Source of the DNA: Hepatocystis sp. ex Piliocolobus tephrosceles
Lineage: Eukaryota > Apicomplexa > Aconoidasida > Haemosporida > Plasmodiidae
Direction: 5' to 3'
Length of the DNA: 18,593 nt
Assembly: GCA_902459845.2 (NCBI GenBank)
Contig: CABPSV020000344.1
Coordinates: 1 to 18,593 of the forward strand
A program made the translations under genes and the position numbers. Of the stretch, positions 1 to 8,140 are shown piece by piece; position 1 is the stretch's first letter; each line of letters opens with the position of its first letter. Below the pieces are notes generated by a model that had not been told where the DNA came from, searched no databases, and saw only the letters and a list, made by a program, of their open reading frames with translations.

Positions 1-260
1 TTTATAATTTATTAATTTGAAAATGTATGTGTGATATACTATTCTTGTTCTTTATGTGTGTAAGCATCAATATATTTACATATATATATATGTATGTAAG
101 TTTTTGTTACAATTTTTTAAATTAACTTTTAAAAATACAAATCAAACCAAATAAAAACAAAAAGGTGCATTAAAATAAATAAAAAATAAGTAAAAAATAA
201 ATAAAAAATAAGTAAAAAAATAAGTAAAAAAATAAGTTAGTAATTTATATTTTGCAACAA
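1..260. other. AT-rich 5' flank of the Glu-rich repeat gene
   Basis: No gene is visible. The stretch is A/T-rich with a short TA run near 80-95. From about 170 to 240 there is a degenerate array of TAAATAAAAAA / TAAGTAAAAAA units ending just before the start codon of the next gene. It is probably promoter and 5' UTR, but no specific element can be named. Confidence 0.6.
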
Positions 261-3200
261 ATGAAGCGAAACCAAGGTTTCTTGTTTTTACTTACTTTTT
301 TTGTGGTGTCTAATTTGTTAATATATCAATGTGATGAAGTTCACGAATTCAAATATATAAGTAAAAATAAAGAAACTACAAGGAAAGTAAGTACACATGA
401 CACAACATTACCAGATAGCAGGACATATCAGGATGAATTAAAATCCATAACAGATGCAGAAAATGAAAAAATTAAACGCATAAAAGATGCATTAATTACT
501 GAAAAGGCTAAAGAAAAACAAATGCAAAAATATGTAGAAAGTTTAATAGATAGAAAAGAAGGAATTGAAAGACCACCGGAATATGTTAAAATTGATAAAA
601 AACCAGTAGAAGATCAGATATCGGAAAAAGTAGTAGAAACACAAAAGGGTGAAGAAGAAAAGGAAACAGTAGTTGAAAAAGAAGAAGAAGAAAAAGATGA
701 AGAAGGGGAGGAAGAAGAAAAGGAAACAGTAGTTGAAAAAGAAGAAGAAGAAGAAGAAGAAGAAGAAGGGGAAGAAGAAGAAGAAGAAGAAGAAAAAGAA
801 AAAGAAAAAGAAGAAGAAAAGAGAGAAGAAGAAGATGAAGAAGGGGAGGAAGAAGAAGGAGAAGAGGGAGAAAAAAAGGAACCAGTAATAGAAGAAGAGA
901 AAGATGAGGGAGAAGAAGGAGAAGAGGGAGATGAGCAAAAAGAAAAGGAACCAGTAATAGAAGAAGAGAGAGAAGAGGAAAAAGAAGGAGAAGAGGGAGA
1001 TGAGGGAGAAGAAAAGGAAACAGTAGTTGAAAAAGAAGAAGAAGAAGAAGGGGAAGAAGAAGAAGAAGAAGAAAAAGAAAAAGAAAAAGAAGAAGAAAAG
1101 AGAGAAGAGGAAGATGAGGGAGAAGAAGGAGAAGAGGGAGATGAGGAAGAAGAAAAGGAACCAGTAATAGAAGAAGAGAGAGAAGAGGAAGAAGAAGGAG
1201 AAGAGGGAGATGAGGAAAAAGAAAAGGAACCAGTAATAGAAGAAGAGAGAGAAGAGGAAGAAGAAAAGGAAGCAGTAGTAGAAGAAGAGGGAGAAGAGGA
1301 AGAAGAAAAGGAACCAGTAATAGAAGAAGAGGGAGAAGAGGAAGAAGAAAAGGAACCAGTAATAGAAGAAGAGGGAGAAGAGGAAGAAGAAAAGGAACCA
1401 GTAATAGAAGAAGAGGGAGAAGAAGAAGAAGAGGGAGAAGAGGAAGAAGAAAAGGAACCAGTAATAGAAGAAGAGGGAGAAGAAGAAGAAGAGGAAGAAG
1501 AAAAGGAAGCAGTAGTAGAAGAAGAGGGAGAAGAAGAAGAAAAGGAAGCAGTAGTAGAAGAAGAGGGAGAAGAAGAAGAAGAGGAAGAAGAAGGAGAAGA
1601 AAAGGAACCAGTAATAGAAGAAGAGGAAGAAGAAGAAGAAGAGGGAGAAGAGAGAGAAGAGGGAGATGAGGGAGAAGAGGGAGAAGAAGAAGAAGAAGAG
1701 GGAGAAGAGAGAGAAGAGGGAGATGAGGGAGAAGAGGGAGAAGAAGAAGAAGAGGGAGAAGAGAGAGAAGAGGGAGATGAGGGAGAAGAGGGAGAAGAGG
1801 GAGAAGAAAAGGAAGCAGTAGTAGAAGAAGAGGGAGAAGAGGAAGAAGAGAAAGATGAGGGAGAAGAGAAAGAAAATGTAGCATTGGAAACAGTTGAAGA
1901 AGAGGGAGAAGATGAAGAAGAAAAGGAAGCATTAGTAGAAGAGGCAACCAAACTTTATGAAGAAGAAGCGGGAGAAGAAGAAGAAAAAGAGGAAGAGGAA
2001 GAAGAAAAAGAGGAAGAAGAAAAAGAGGAAGAAGAAAAAGAGGAAGAAGAAAAAGAGGAAGAGGAAGAAGAAAAAGAGGAAGAGGAAGAGGAAGAAGAAA
2101 AAGAGGAAGATGAAGAAGAAAAAGAGGAAGATGATGATGAAAAAGAGGAAGAGGAAGAGGAAGAAGAAAAAGAGGAAGAGGAAGAAGAAAAAGAGGAAGA
2201 TGATGATGAAGACAATATAAGAGGACAAGGTTTTATAATAAAAGGTGTGAACAAAAATGATGGAAGAAGATTTGATTTGAATGATCTTAAAGGTGATATA
2301 TTTAGTAATGAAAAAGAAAATATAGAATCTATAATGGAAGAGCTAGCACGACATATTGAACGAAGTAATCGTGTAATAGAACTAATACAAGATATGATGG
2401 AAAATAATATAAATAGGATTCTATTTGACAGAGTAGAAGGAAAACATAAAGGAGATGATAACCAAATAAAATTATTAAATGACTTTATACAAAAAACAGT
2501 ACATAGCACTGTAAATGAAGATATTATGGAACAATTAATGAATACACTTAAAAAAAATAAACTACATAAACAAATGGAAAATATAGATTATATTGATAAT
2601 TTAAAAAATCACTTTTTAAGACGAAATGATAAATATAATTCTAAATTATACATTGAAAATGGTTTATTATCACATAAAAATGTAGATGAATCATATTTAG
2701 ACGAATTAAATACAGTGTCAAATAATTTAGAAATATATGGAGAAAATCTGGGTAAATTAATAAATATAATTAGAAAAATAAAAGAAAATAATAGAACAGA
2801 TTTAATTGATTTAGATAATAATATGATACAGATAGTATATAATAAATTATTTTTTTTAAAAGAATGTTTGGAATATATACAAAAAGTACAAGAATCTACC
2901 AATACAGAGTATCATACAATTGATGATATATTTTATGACAACGTACACCCAATTAATGCAATAAATAATAATAATTATAATAGAAATATTGATTTAGTTT
3001 TTGAAGGTATAAATGAAGAAGTTGAAAGAGAATTATTAAATCATAGCGAAAATGTAGTTCCATATGATGAAAAAGAAAATATTTCAAATGTAGAAGTTAA
3101 ATTAAAAAATACATTAAATAAAATACTAAACAGTAATAATAATTTATTAGATGTTTTAAAACATTATAATATTGGTCAGGTTAATATAAATGGAAATGTT

Positions 3201-4031
3201 TATAACGGAATATATAAAGAATCCTCAAAAAATAATTCTTTACCTTTTATTTCTGAAGAACTTATAAATGAAATTGCAAAGAAAGTAAAAAACAAAATAA
3301 AAAAGTCAAGGAAAAATCAAAAGAAAATTTCAAATAAATTTGAACAATCAGATGAAAAAAAAAATATTAAAATATGTATAGATGAAAAAATAGAAAGTAT
3401 ATCAGAAGAAGAAAAAGTTAAAGACAAAAACACATTTTTATTATATTTTAAAAATGAAGATGATAAGAAAGTAAAACCAATTAGTCACAAAAACGAACCC
3501 AAACAAAACCCAAATCGTAGACATAAACAAGAGCACATGCGCAAACACAAGCGCAAACACAAACACGAACATAAACACAAACATGAACATGAACATAAAC
3601 ACGAACATAAACATAAACACGAACATAAACATGAATATAAAAAAGAACCTCAACAGATAGAAGAAAAAGTAGAAGCACATGTAGAAGAACAATTAGATGA
3701 ACAAGAACCCAAACATGTAGATGAACAAGAACCCACACAAGTAGATGAACAAGAACCCACACAAGTAGTAGAACAAGAACCCACACAAGTAGATGAACAA
3801 GAACCCATACAAGTAGATGAACAAGAACCCATACAAGTAGATGAACAAGAACCCAAACATGTAGATGAACAAGAACCCAAACATGTAGATGAACAAGAAC
3901 CCACACAAGTAGATGAACAAGAACCCACACAAGTAGTAGAACAAGAACCCATACAAGTAGATGAACAAGAACCCATACAAGTAGATGAACAAGAACCCAT
4001 ACAAGTAGAAGAACAAGAACCCATACACTAA
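261..4031 (+). CDS. Secreted glutamate-rich tandem-repeat protein (putative repeat antigen)
   Basis: This is a single open exon of 1256 codons. I start it at ATG 261 (MKRNQGF...) because the upstream in-frame extension to 252 has only a TTG, and this ATG places a basic residue directly before a hydrophobic core (residues 6-24), a textbook signal peptide. Residues 54-58 read R-T-Y-Q-D, resembling but not matching the PEXEL export consensus RxLxE/Q/D. Residues ~131-651 are almost only Glu with Lys, Gly, Asp and recurring EPVIEEE, EAVVEEE and ETVVEKE modules. Residues ~652-1075 are non-repetitive, charged and helix-prone. A basic Lys/Asn stretch is followed by a His/Lys/Glu run (~1092-1128). The end is fourteen octapeptides of type DEQEPTQV. 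No transmembrane segment is seen after the signal peptide. The architecture recalls Plasmodium Glu-rich antigens (GARP- or LSA-like), but I see no specific match, so no name is given. Secretion is well supported; export into the host cell is inference. Confidence 0.85.
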   Translation: MKRNQGFLFLLTFFVVSNLLIYQCDEVHEFKYISKNKETTRKVSTHDTTLPDSRTYQDELKSITDAENEKIKRIKDALITEKAKEKQMQKYVESLIDRKEGIERPPEYVKIDKKPVEDQISEKVVETQKGEEEKETVVEKEEEEKDEEGEEEEKETVVEKEEEEEEEEEGEEEEEEEEKEKEKEEEKREEEDEEGEEEEGEEGEKKEPVIEEEKDEGEEGEEGDEQKEKEPVIEEEREEEKEGEEGDEGEEKETVVEKEEEEEGEEEEEEEKEKEKEEEKREEEDEGEEGEEGDEEEEKEPVIEEEREEEEEGEEGDEEKEKEPVIEEEREEEEEKEAVVEEEGEEEEEKEPVIEEEGEEEEEKEPVIEEEGEEEEEKEPVIEEEGEEEEEGEEEEEKEPVIEEEGEEEEEEEEKEAVVEEEGEEEEKEAVVEEEGEEEEEEEEGEEKEPVIEEEEEEEEEGEEREEGDEGEEGEEEEEEGEEREEGDEGEEGEEEEEGEEREEGDEGEEGEEGEEKEAVVEEEGEEEEEKDEGEEKENVALETVEEEGEDEEEKEALVEEATKLYEEEAGEEEEKEEEEEEKEEEEKEEEEKEEEEKEEEEEEKEEEEEEEEKEEDEEEKEEDDDEKEEEEEEEEKEEEEEEKEEDDDEDNIRGQGFIIKGVNKNDGRRFDLNDLKGDIFSNEKENIESIMEELARHIERSNRVIELIQDMMENNINRILFDRVEGKHKGDDNQIKLLNDFIQKTVHSTVNEDIMEQLMNTLKKNKLHKQMENIDYIDNLKNHFLRRNDKYNSKLYIENGLLSHKNVDESYLDELNTVSNNLEIYGENLGKLINIIRKIKENNRTDLIDLDNNMIQIVYNKLFFLKECLEYIQKVQESTNTEYHTIDDIFYDNVHPINAINNNNYNRNIDLVFEGINEEVERELLNHSENVVPYDEKENISNVEVKLKNTLNKILNSNNNLLDVLKHYNIGQVNINGNVYNGIYKESSKNNSLPFISEELINEIAKKVKNKIKKSRKNQKKISNKFEQSDEKKNIKICIDEKIESISEEEKVKDKNTFLLYFKNEDDKKVKPISHKNEPKQNPNRRHKQEHMRKHKRKHKHEHKHKHEHEHKHEHKHKHEHKHEYKKEPQQIEEKVEAHVEEQLDEQEPKHVDEQEPTQVDEQEPTQVVEQEPTQVDEQEPIQVDEQEPIQVDEQEPKHVDEQEPKHVDEQEPTQVDEQEPTQVVEQEPIQVDEQEPIQVDEQEPIQVEEQEPIH
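640..2215 (+). repeat. Acidic Glu-rich repeat block, nearly all purine on the coding strand
   Basis: About 1.57 kb is built from GAA/GAG/AAA/GGA codons. Within it are several nested families: a 42-nt unit coding KEPVIEEEGEEEEE in tandem around 1300-1470; a unit coding GEEREEGDEGEEGEEEE three times around 1645-1800; and a longer segment (ETVVEKEEEE ... KEKEKEEEKREEE) present once at ~660-830 and again at ~1016-1110. After 1970 the pattern changes to EEEEKEEE. Positions 1970-2110 contain no pyrimidine at all. Confidence 0.9.
3534..3645 (+). repeat. His-Lys-Glu alternating tract
   Basis: The repeat codes for alternating HK and HE dipeptides (HKHEHKHKHEHEHKHEHK type) over about 36 residues, from short CACAAACAC and GAACATAAA units. 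It is preceded by a Lys/Arg-rich segment. The regular spacing of His residues suggests possible metal or polyanion binding, but that is inference from composition only. Confidence 0.8.
3697..4028 (+). repeat. 24-nt octapeptide array, 14 units (DEQEPxxV)
   Basis: There are fourteen consecutive 24-nt units. The core DEQEP is invariant apart from VEQEP in units 4 and 11 and EEQEP in the last. The two variable positions are KH, TQ or IQ. The order of variants (KH, TQ, TQ, V-TQ, IQ, IQ, then KH, KH, TQ, TQ, V-IQ, IQ, IQ) shows a duplicated higher-order block. The array ends the protein: the stop codon follows EEQEPIH. Confidence 0.92.
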
Positions 4032-4835
4032 AACCAATTATAACGAATACACGAAAACAACGATGTTGTAACATAAGTAAAACTGAAAACAGCAAAGTCA
4101 TACAAAAGTATATGTAAAACATTATAAAAAATATAACAAATAAAATATTACAATAGGCTTTCAAAAAATAAAAGAAAGCGTAAAAAAAAAAAATTGATAG
4201 CATAAAACAATTTAAATAATGCTTTAAAAAATGGTAAATAAAATAATAAAGTCTAATCATGTGTAAATTTTTACACATGTGACTGATATAATATACATAA
4301 TATGTTAAAACATAAACATAAACACATATGTGTATGTATATATATACACTGTTGTATATAAAAAAGCGACATTTTCCATAAATACCACAAAATAAAAAAA
4401 AAAAAGTAGTTAAGCATCATAGCATGCTTTTTAAAAAAATTCTTTAATTTGAGTTTTTTTAATTGTTTTTATTTTTTTAATATTTTTAATTTCTTTAACC
4501 TTTTTTTTTTTTTAACTTTTATATTGTCACTGCGTTTATTAAATTACAATGATGAAAACTTTGTGTCATCTTTTAATATATTTAAAAAAAAAAAAAAAAA
4601 AAAAATAGAGAAAATGTGCTTGTTTGTATATACATATATGTATAAACTTTTTTTTTTTATTCGAAAAGTGCATAACAGTTGAATAAAAAAAGGGATAACT
4701 TAGTAACTCGTATGGGTGTATATATATATATATATATATATATAACACCGTCAAAACACTTACTTTGTGTTAATAAAAAATATATGTACATGTACATACA
4801 TGCTACATGCCAAGCGCCACATACATTTACAAAGC
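4032..4835. other. Convergent intergenic region between two gene 3' ends
   Basis: No gene is supported here. The region separates the stop of the plus-strand Glu-rich gene from the stop of the minus-strand pseudouridine synthase, so it should hold both 3' UTRs. It contains A-tracts (about 4181-4192, 4584-4604), T-tracts (about 4500-4513, 4649-4658) and a TA dinucleotide run at about 4718-4743. Short open frames here consist of homopolymer codons. Confidence 0.65.
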
Positions 4836-6391
4836 TCATTTAGCTAGAATCGATTGTTTTAAATAATTTTTAATTAAAACACATTTATTATTTTTATTAA
4901 TTTGAATGTTTCCATTAGGACTAGCTAAAGTTAATTTAGTATCGTATTTGGGTATAAGATGAGTAAGAGTAGAATGTATTTTTAATGGTTTTATAAAATC
5001 TTTGTATAAATCAGAATATATATATGGTCCAAATGAGTATCTTTTACATTTTCTTATAGTTATATTATATTTTTGAAATAAATGATTTAAATCAGTTTGG
5101 GATCTCTCTACATATGTTAAATTTAACCATTTTGTTGAAAAACAATTTTTATGTTTAATAATATGTACATTTAAAGGTCGTATCATATATGTATTATCCA
5201 TATTTATACAACCTTTTTTTAATAAATCTAAGTTATATGTTGTTAATTCTTCTTGTACTTTTATAATGTATGTAGTTAATATATTATTTTGTATATCTTT
5301 TAATTTTGTTGCAAAATCCCCATCATTTGTTAAAAGTACAAGACCTTCACTTAAAGTGTCAAGACTATTAACAATTATTAAATGTTCAGGTATATTATTA
5401 ATTATTTTATTTTTTTCCTCATATAAAATATTTTTCTTTCTTATATAATCAAACAGATTTATAGCTAATTTATAATTGTTGTGGTCGTAATTACAGCGAC
5501 TATATTTTTTAAAGTCACTATTATTACTATTTGTATTTAATAATGGTTCTTTTTTTCTAACTGCTATAAAGTTGGCATTTTTTTCATTTTTTTTTTTATT
5601 AATGTTACTATTATTATAGTCATAGTTATAAATATCTAATGGATTTTTTTTATTTACAACTAGTATTTGTTCACTCATATTTCGATTTTTTATATCATAA
5701 TGTTTATCACATGTTATAGATTTTATAATTATATTTTTTGTATTATTATCATGTTGTGTTAGTTGTTTTTTAGAATAATTTGAATAATTCTGTGTCTTAG
5801 ATATGTTATCATTATTGTACCCACTAATTAGAGCGATCTGTTTTTTTTCCTCATAGTCATAATCTTTCTCGCTACTACAAAAAACATGTTTAGGTTTGTA
5901 TATTCCCCATAATTTTGTACTAATGTCTACATCTATTTCTTTATTATTTACTTCAATTTTTGAATTTATATCGACCACTATGTTTTGACGGAGAACTTGA
6001 TTATTGACCTGAAAAGCAAAAAAAAAAAAAAAAAAAAAATTAGCATTCTAAAAAAAATTAGCATTCTAAAAAAAATTAGCATTCTAAAAAAAATTAGCAT
6101 TCTAAAAAAAATTAGCATTCTAAAAAAAATTAGCATTCTAAAAAAAATTAGCATTCTAAAAAAAAATAGCATTCTAAAAAAAATTAGCATTATAAAGTAT
6201 ATGGGAAAACTATATGATGTAAAAACATATTAACTTTAAGAATAAATAAAAATAATTATATATACAACTTTTTATACTACTAACTTTTTATACAACTAAC
6301 TTTTACATTTCCGTTTTTTATCAATTCCTGTGCTTTGCTTCTTGAAGTAACAGATGATAAGGACAATATTTTAGAGAGCCTTAAAAATGTG
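4836..6391 (-). CDS. RsuA/RluB-type pseudouridine synthase with split S4 domain (5' end unresolved)
   Basis: The main exon runs 6008 to 4836 (stop TGA) and is bounded upstream by an acceptor, TTTTCAG at 6009-6015 behind a long T-tract. A preceding exon covers about 6391-6301 and encodes RLSKILSLSSVTSRSKAQEL then IKNGNVK. Joined to VNNQVLRQN this makes a canonical S4 RNA-binding domain (RLsKvLa..gvaSRr.aeelI..G.VkVNg). The synthase domain follows: WGIYKPKHV, then about 150 residues of Asn/Lys/Asp-rich insert, then the active-site motif NSLDTLSEGLVLLTNDGD with the catalytic Asp at 5358-5360, and a C-terminal ERSQTDLNHLF...KRYSFGPY block typical of RsuA/RluB. The family converts uridine to pseudouridine in rRNA. 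The usual Arg before Leu-Asp is Ser here. The first exon's donor is either GTTAGT at 6300 (restores family spacing GxVxVN) or GTAAAA at 6306; both are phase 0. The exon has no ATG, so further 5' exons exist. Organellar targeting cannot be judged. Confidence 0.85.
6039..6194 (-). repeat. Intronic 18-bp minisatellite, about nine units
   Basis: There are tandem 18-bp units of ATTAGCATTCTAAAAAAA on the plus strand, from 6039 to about 6194; the last units carry single substitutions. The array lies inside the intron that splits the S4 domain of the pseudouridine synthase. In the sense (minus) orientation each unit reads TTTTTTTAGAATGCTAAT. An A-tract at about 6018-6038 separates it from the true acceptor. 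Confidence 0.9.
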
Positions 6392-6476
6392 CTAAAAAAT
6401 ATAGTTTCAAAAAAGAGAAATAAATAGTATATGTGGTTATGTTAATATGTACAAACATGTACCTATGTATAAATAT

Positions 6477-6551
6477 ATACATACATATACATACATATAC
6501 ATACATATACATACATATACATACATATACATACATATACATACATATACA
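6477..6551. repeat. Decanucleotide ATACATATAC tandem array
   Basis: The 10-bp unit ATACATATAC is repeated perfectly seven times from 6481 to 6550, with a partial copy before it. No coding function is seen. It lies just upstream (in the minus sense) of the S4 exon of the pseudouridine synthase, so it is probably in an intron or the 5' UTR of that gene. Confidence 0.9.
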
Positions 6552-6612
6552 TAAATGTATGGACTACTCACACACGTAAAGTAAAAAAAAAAAAAAAAAA
6601 AAAATTGTATAC

Positions 6613-6705
6613 GTTTTTTTTAATTGAACTGATGGGAACATCTTCTTTCACATCCTTCGACTTTTTATTTGAAGAAATAACAATTCTTCCAGTAAAGAAT
6701 AAATA
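6613..6705 (-). other. Candidate upstream exon of the pseudouridine synthase
   Basis: On the minus strand a 31-codon open stretch reads TGRIVISSNKKSKDVKEDVP then ISSIKKN and ends at a GTATAC donor-like site (6612-6607). It has more mixed codons than its surroundings and is bracketed by long T-tracts in the sense direction, as Plasmodium exons often are. It has no ATG, and its end phase (0) does not match the phase 2 needed by the S4 exon acceptor at 6392. Either a small exon is missing between them, the boundary differs, or this is not an exon. Confidence 0.3.
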
Positions 6706-6709
6706 TTAC

Positions 6710-6931
6710 AAAAAAAAAAAAAAAAAAAATCATTTTTTTTTAATCACTAAGATAAAACAATTTATTCATTGTATTCACTTTTGTATTCATTCGCTTTTTT
6801 ATCTACAGTTTATTCATTTTTCCCATTTATTCACAAATTAACCTTTTCAGTTATTTTTTTTTTTTTTTTTTTTTAAATTAAAAAAACTTACATAAGGTTA
6901 TAAAAAATTGCATTATCAGAAAAAACAGAAG

Positions 6932-6963
<32 letters not shown>

Positions 6964-7242
6964 TATAGATATAGATATATAGGTATCGATATCGATGTGG
7001 ATATAGTGGTAAAAATAGGGCGATTTAGCTGTTGTTTTAGCACTCTTAAGGTAATATCGTGAGGGTAAATAACCTCTAAATTTTAATTTATTTATTTATT
7101 TATTTTATTTTATTTTTTATTTTTTTTTTCACTTTGTGTTGAGAAAAAAAAATTACATAAAAAAAGTCTTAAAAAATTTAGGTAAAATGAGTCGTAAACA
7201 ATAACATAAAAAAAAAGCGTAAATATTTATATAAAAGGGAAC

Positions 7243-7278
<36 letters not shown>

Positions 7279-7404
7279 ACAGTAGTAACATAAAAATTCA
7301 TCGAGAAACTTATTATAGAGAAACAATATTTTAACATAAAGCAAAAAAACAATTAGCAGGGCGTTAAAAGAAAATAAAATAAAATACCCATATCAACATG
7401 TGTA

Positions 7405-7449
<45 letters not shown>

Positions 7450-7521
7450 CATTTTATAAAAAATAACGGTCACTATTTGTAAAACGGTTTTATGTTATAT
7501 TATAAATATCATTAAAAAAAT

Positions 7522-7559
<38 letters not shown>

Positions 7560-8087
7560 AGTAATAAACATATACATACAATACATATATACATATTTGT
7601 AAGCACTTTTACGTTTTCACAACATAAATAAAATTTCCAAGAAAACCTTTTTTCCTGTTTAGTATGTATTATTTTATTTTTATTTTTTCATAATTATTTA
7701 ACTTCACATTTATGTGTAATAAACATGTGAGATGGTGAGCGCATGTTGTTTGCGTGGGGCACAGTTTTATACATGTAGGGAAAACATATATTACGAAGGT
7801 ATTCGTACAAAAAAAGGTAAAATAAAACAAAATAAAATAAATAAATAAATAAATATGTACATAAAAAAATCAAATAAACAAATGAAATAAACAAACGAAC
7901 AAACTTATTTACGAGTGGATGAATGACATAAGACAACTAACTGTATGCTGTGATTTTAATTATAATCTAACCTACTAAATAAAACCAAAAAAAAAAAAAA
8001 AAAAAATAATATCTCTCCATTTTGTTTGTATGTTATTGTTGGTCCATTCATTTTGTTATTATCGTTAGCCAATTTTCGCTCCTGTGT

Positions 8088-8089
<2 letters not shown>
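6710..8089. other. Long low-complexity intergenic region
   Basis: No confident gene is seen. Content includes T24 near 6851-6874, A30 at 6932-6961, A32 at 7245-7276, an AT dinucleotide run at about 7408-7446, T36 at 7523-7558, and AAAT repeats near 7826-7855. Two islands of higher complexity interrupt this, at about 6980-7075 and about 7728-7800, and are described separately. The region should contain the promoter of the minus-strand pseudouridine synthase and the 3' UTR of the next minus-strand gene. Confidence 0.6.
7732..7848 (+). other. Small GC-richer open frame of 38 codons, doubtful
   Basis: The frame begins ATG GTG AGC GCA TGT and encodes MVSACCLRGAQFYTCRENIY then a Lys/Asn-rich tail. 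It uses Gly, Cys, Ala and Arg codons that are rare in the surrounding non-coding DNA. A donor-like GGTAAAAT lies near its end. The antisense frame over the same bases is also open, so the composition island may simply be non-coding RNA or UTR. No homology is recognised. Confidence 0.2.

Positions 8090-8137
<48 letters not shown>
8090..8137. repeat. T48 homopolymer (A48 directly after the stop codon of the minus-strand gene)
   Basis: Forty-eight consecutive T residues on the plus strand. In the minus sense the gene ends CAG TAA and the A run begins inside the stop codon itself, so the 3' UTR opens with a genomically encoded A-tract. Confidence 0.9.

Positions 8138-8140
<3 letters not shown>

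Noticed and set aside
586..1951. Long minus-strand Leu-rich (453 codons) and Ser-rich (445 codons) open frames
   Set aside because: They are complements of GAA/GAG codons in the Glu-rich gene; the products are homopolymeric and the sense frame has a signal peptide and unique domains.
261..4031. Assigning the Glu-rich gene to GARP, LSA1, LSA3 or GLURP
   Set aside because: The architecture is similar in style, but signal peptide, repeat units and unique middle do not match what I know of those proteins, so no symbol is given.
3481..4278. Minus-strand open frames over the octapeptide array (VWVLVHLL and GSCSSTCM type repeats)
   Set aside because: These are shadows of the DEQEP repeats; the 24-nt period keeps all frames open.
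4449..4682. Plus-strand 77-codon Phe/Lys-rich frame
   Set aside because: It is built from T- and A-tracts between convergent 3' ends; codon content is homopolymer-driven.
5985..6233. Plus-strand ISILKK hexapeptide repeat frame
   Set aside because: It is the antisense of an intronic 18-bp array that lies between two exons of the minus-strand pseudouridine synthase.
7018..7078. tRNA-like reading of the GC-richer island
   Set aside because: A short D-arm-like GCT/AGC and a T-arm-like hairpin can be drawn, but no acceptor stem pairs and no conserved T-loop is present.
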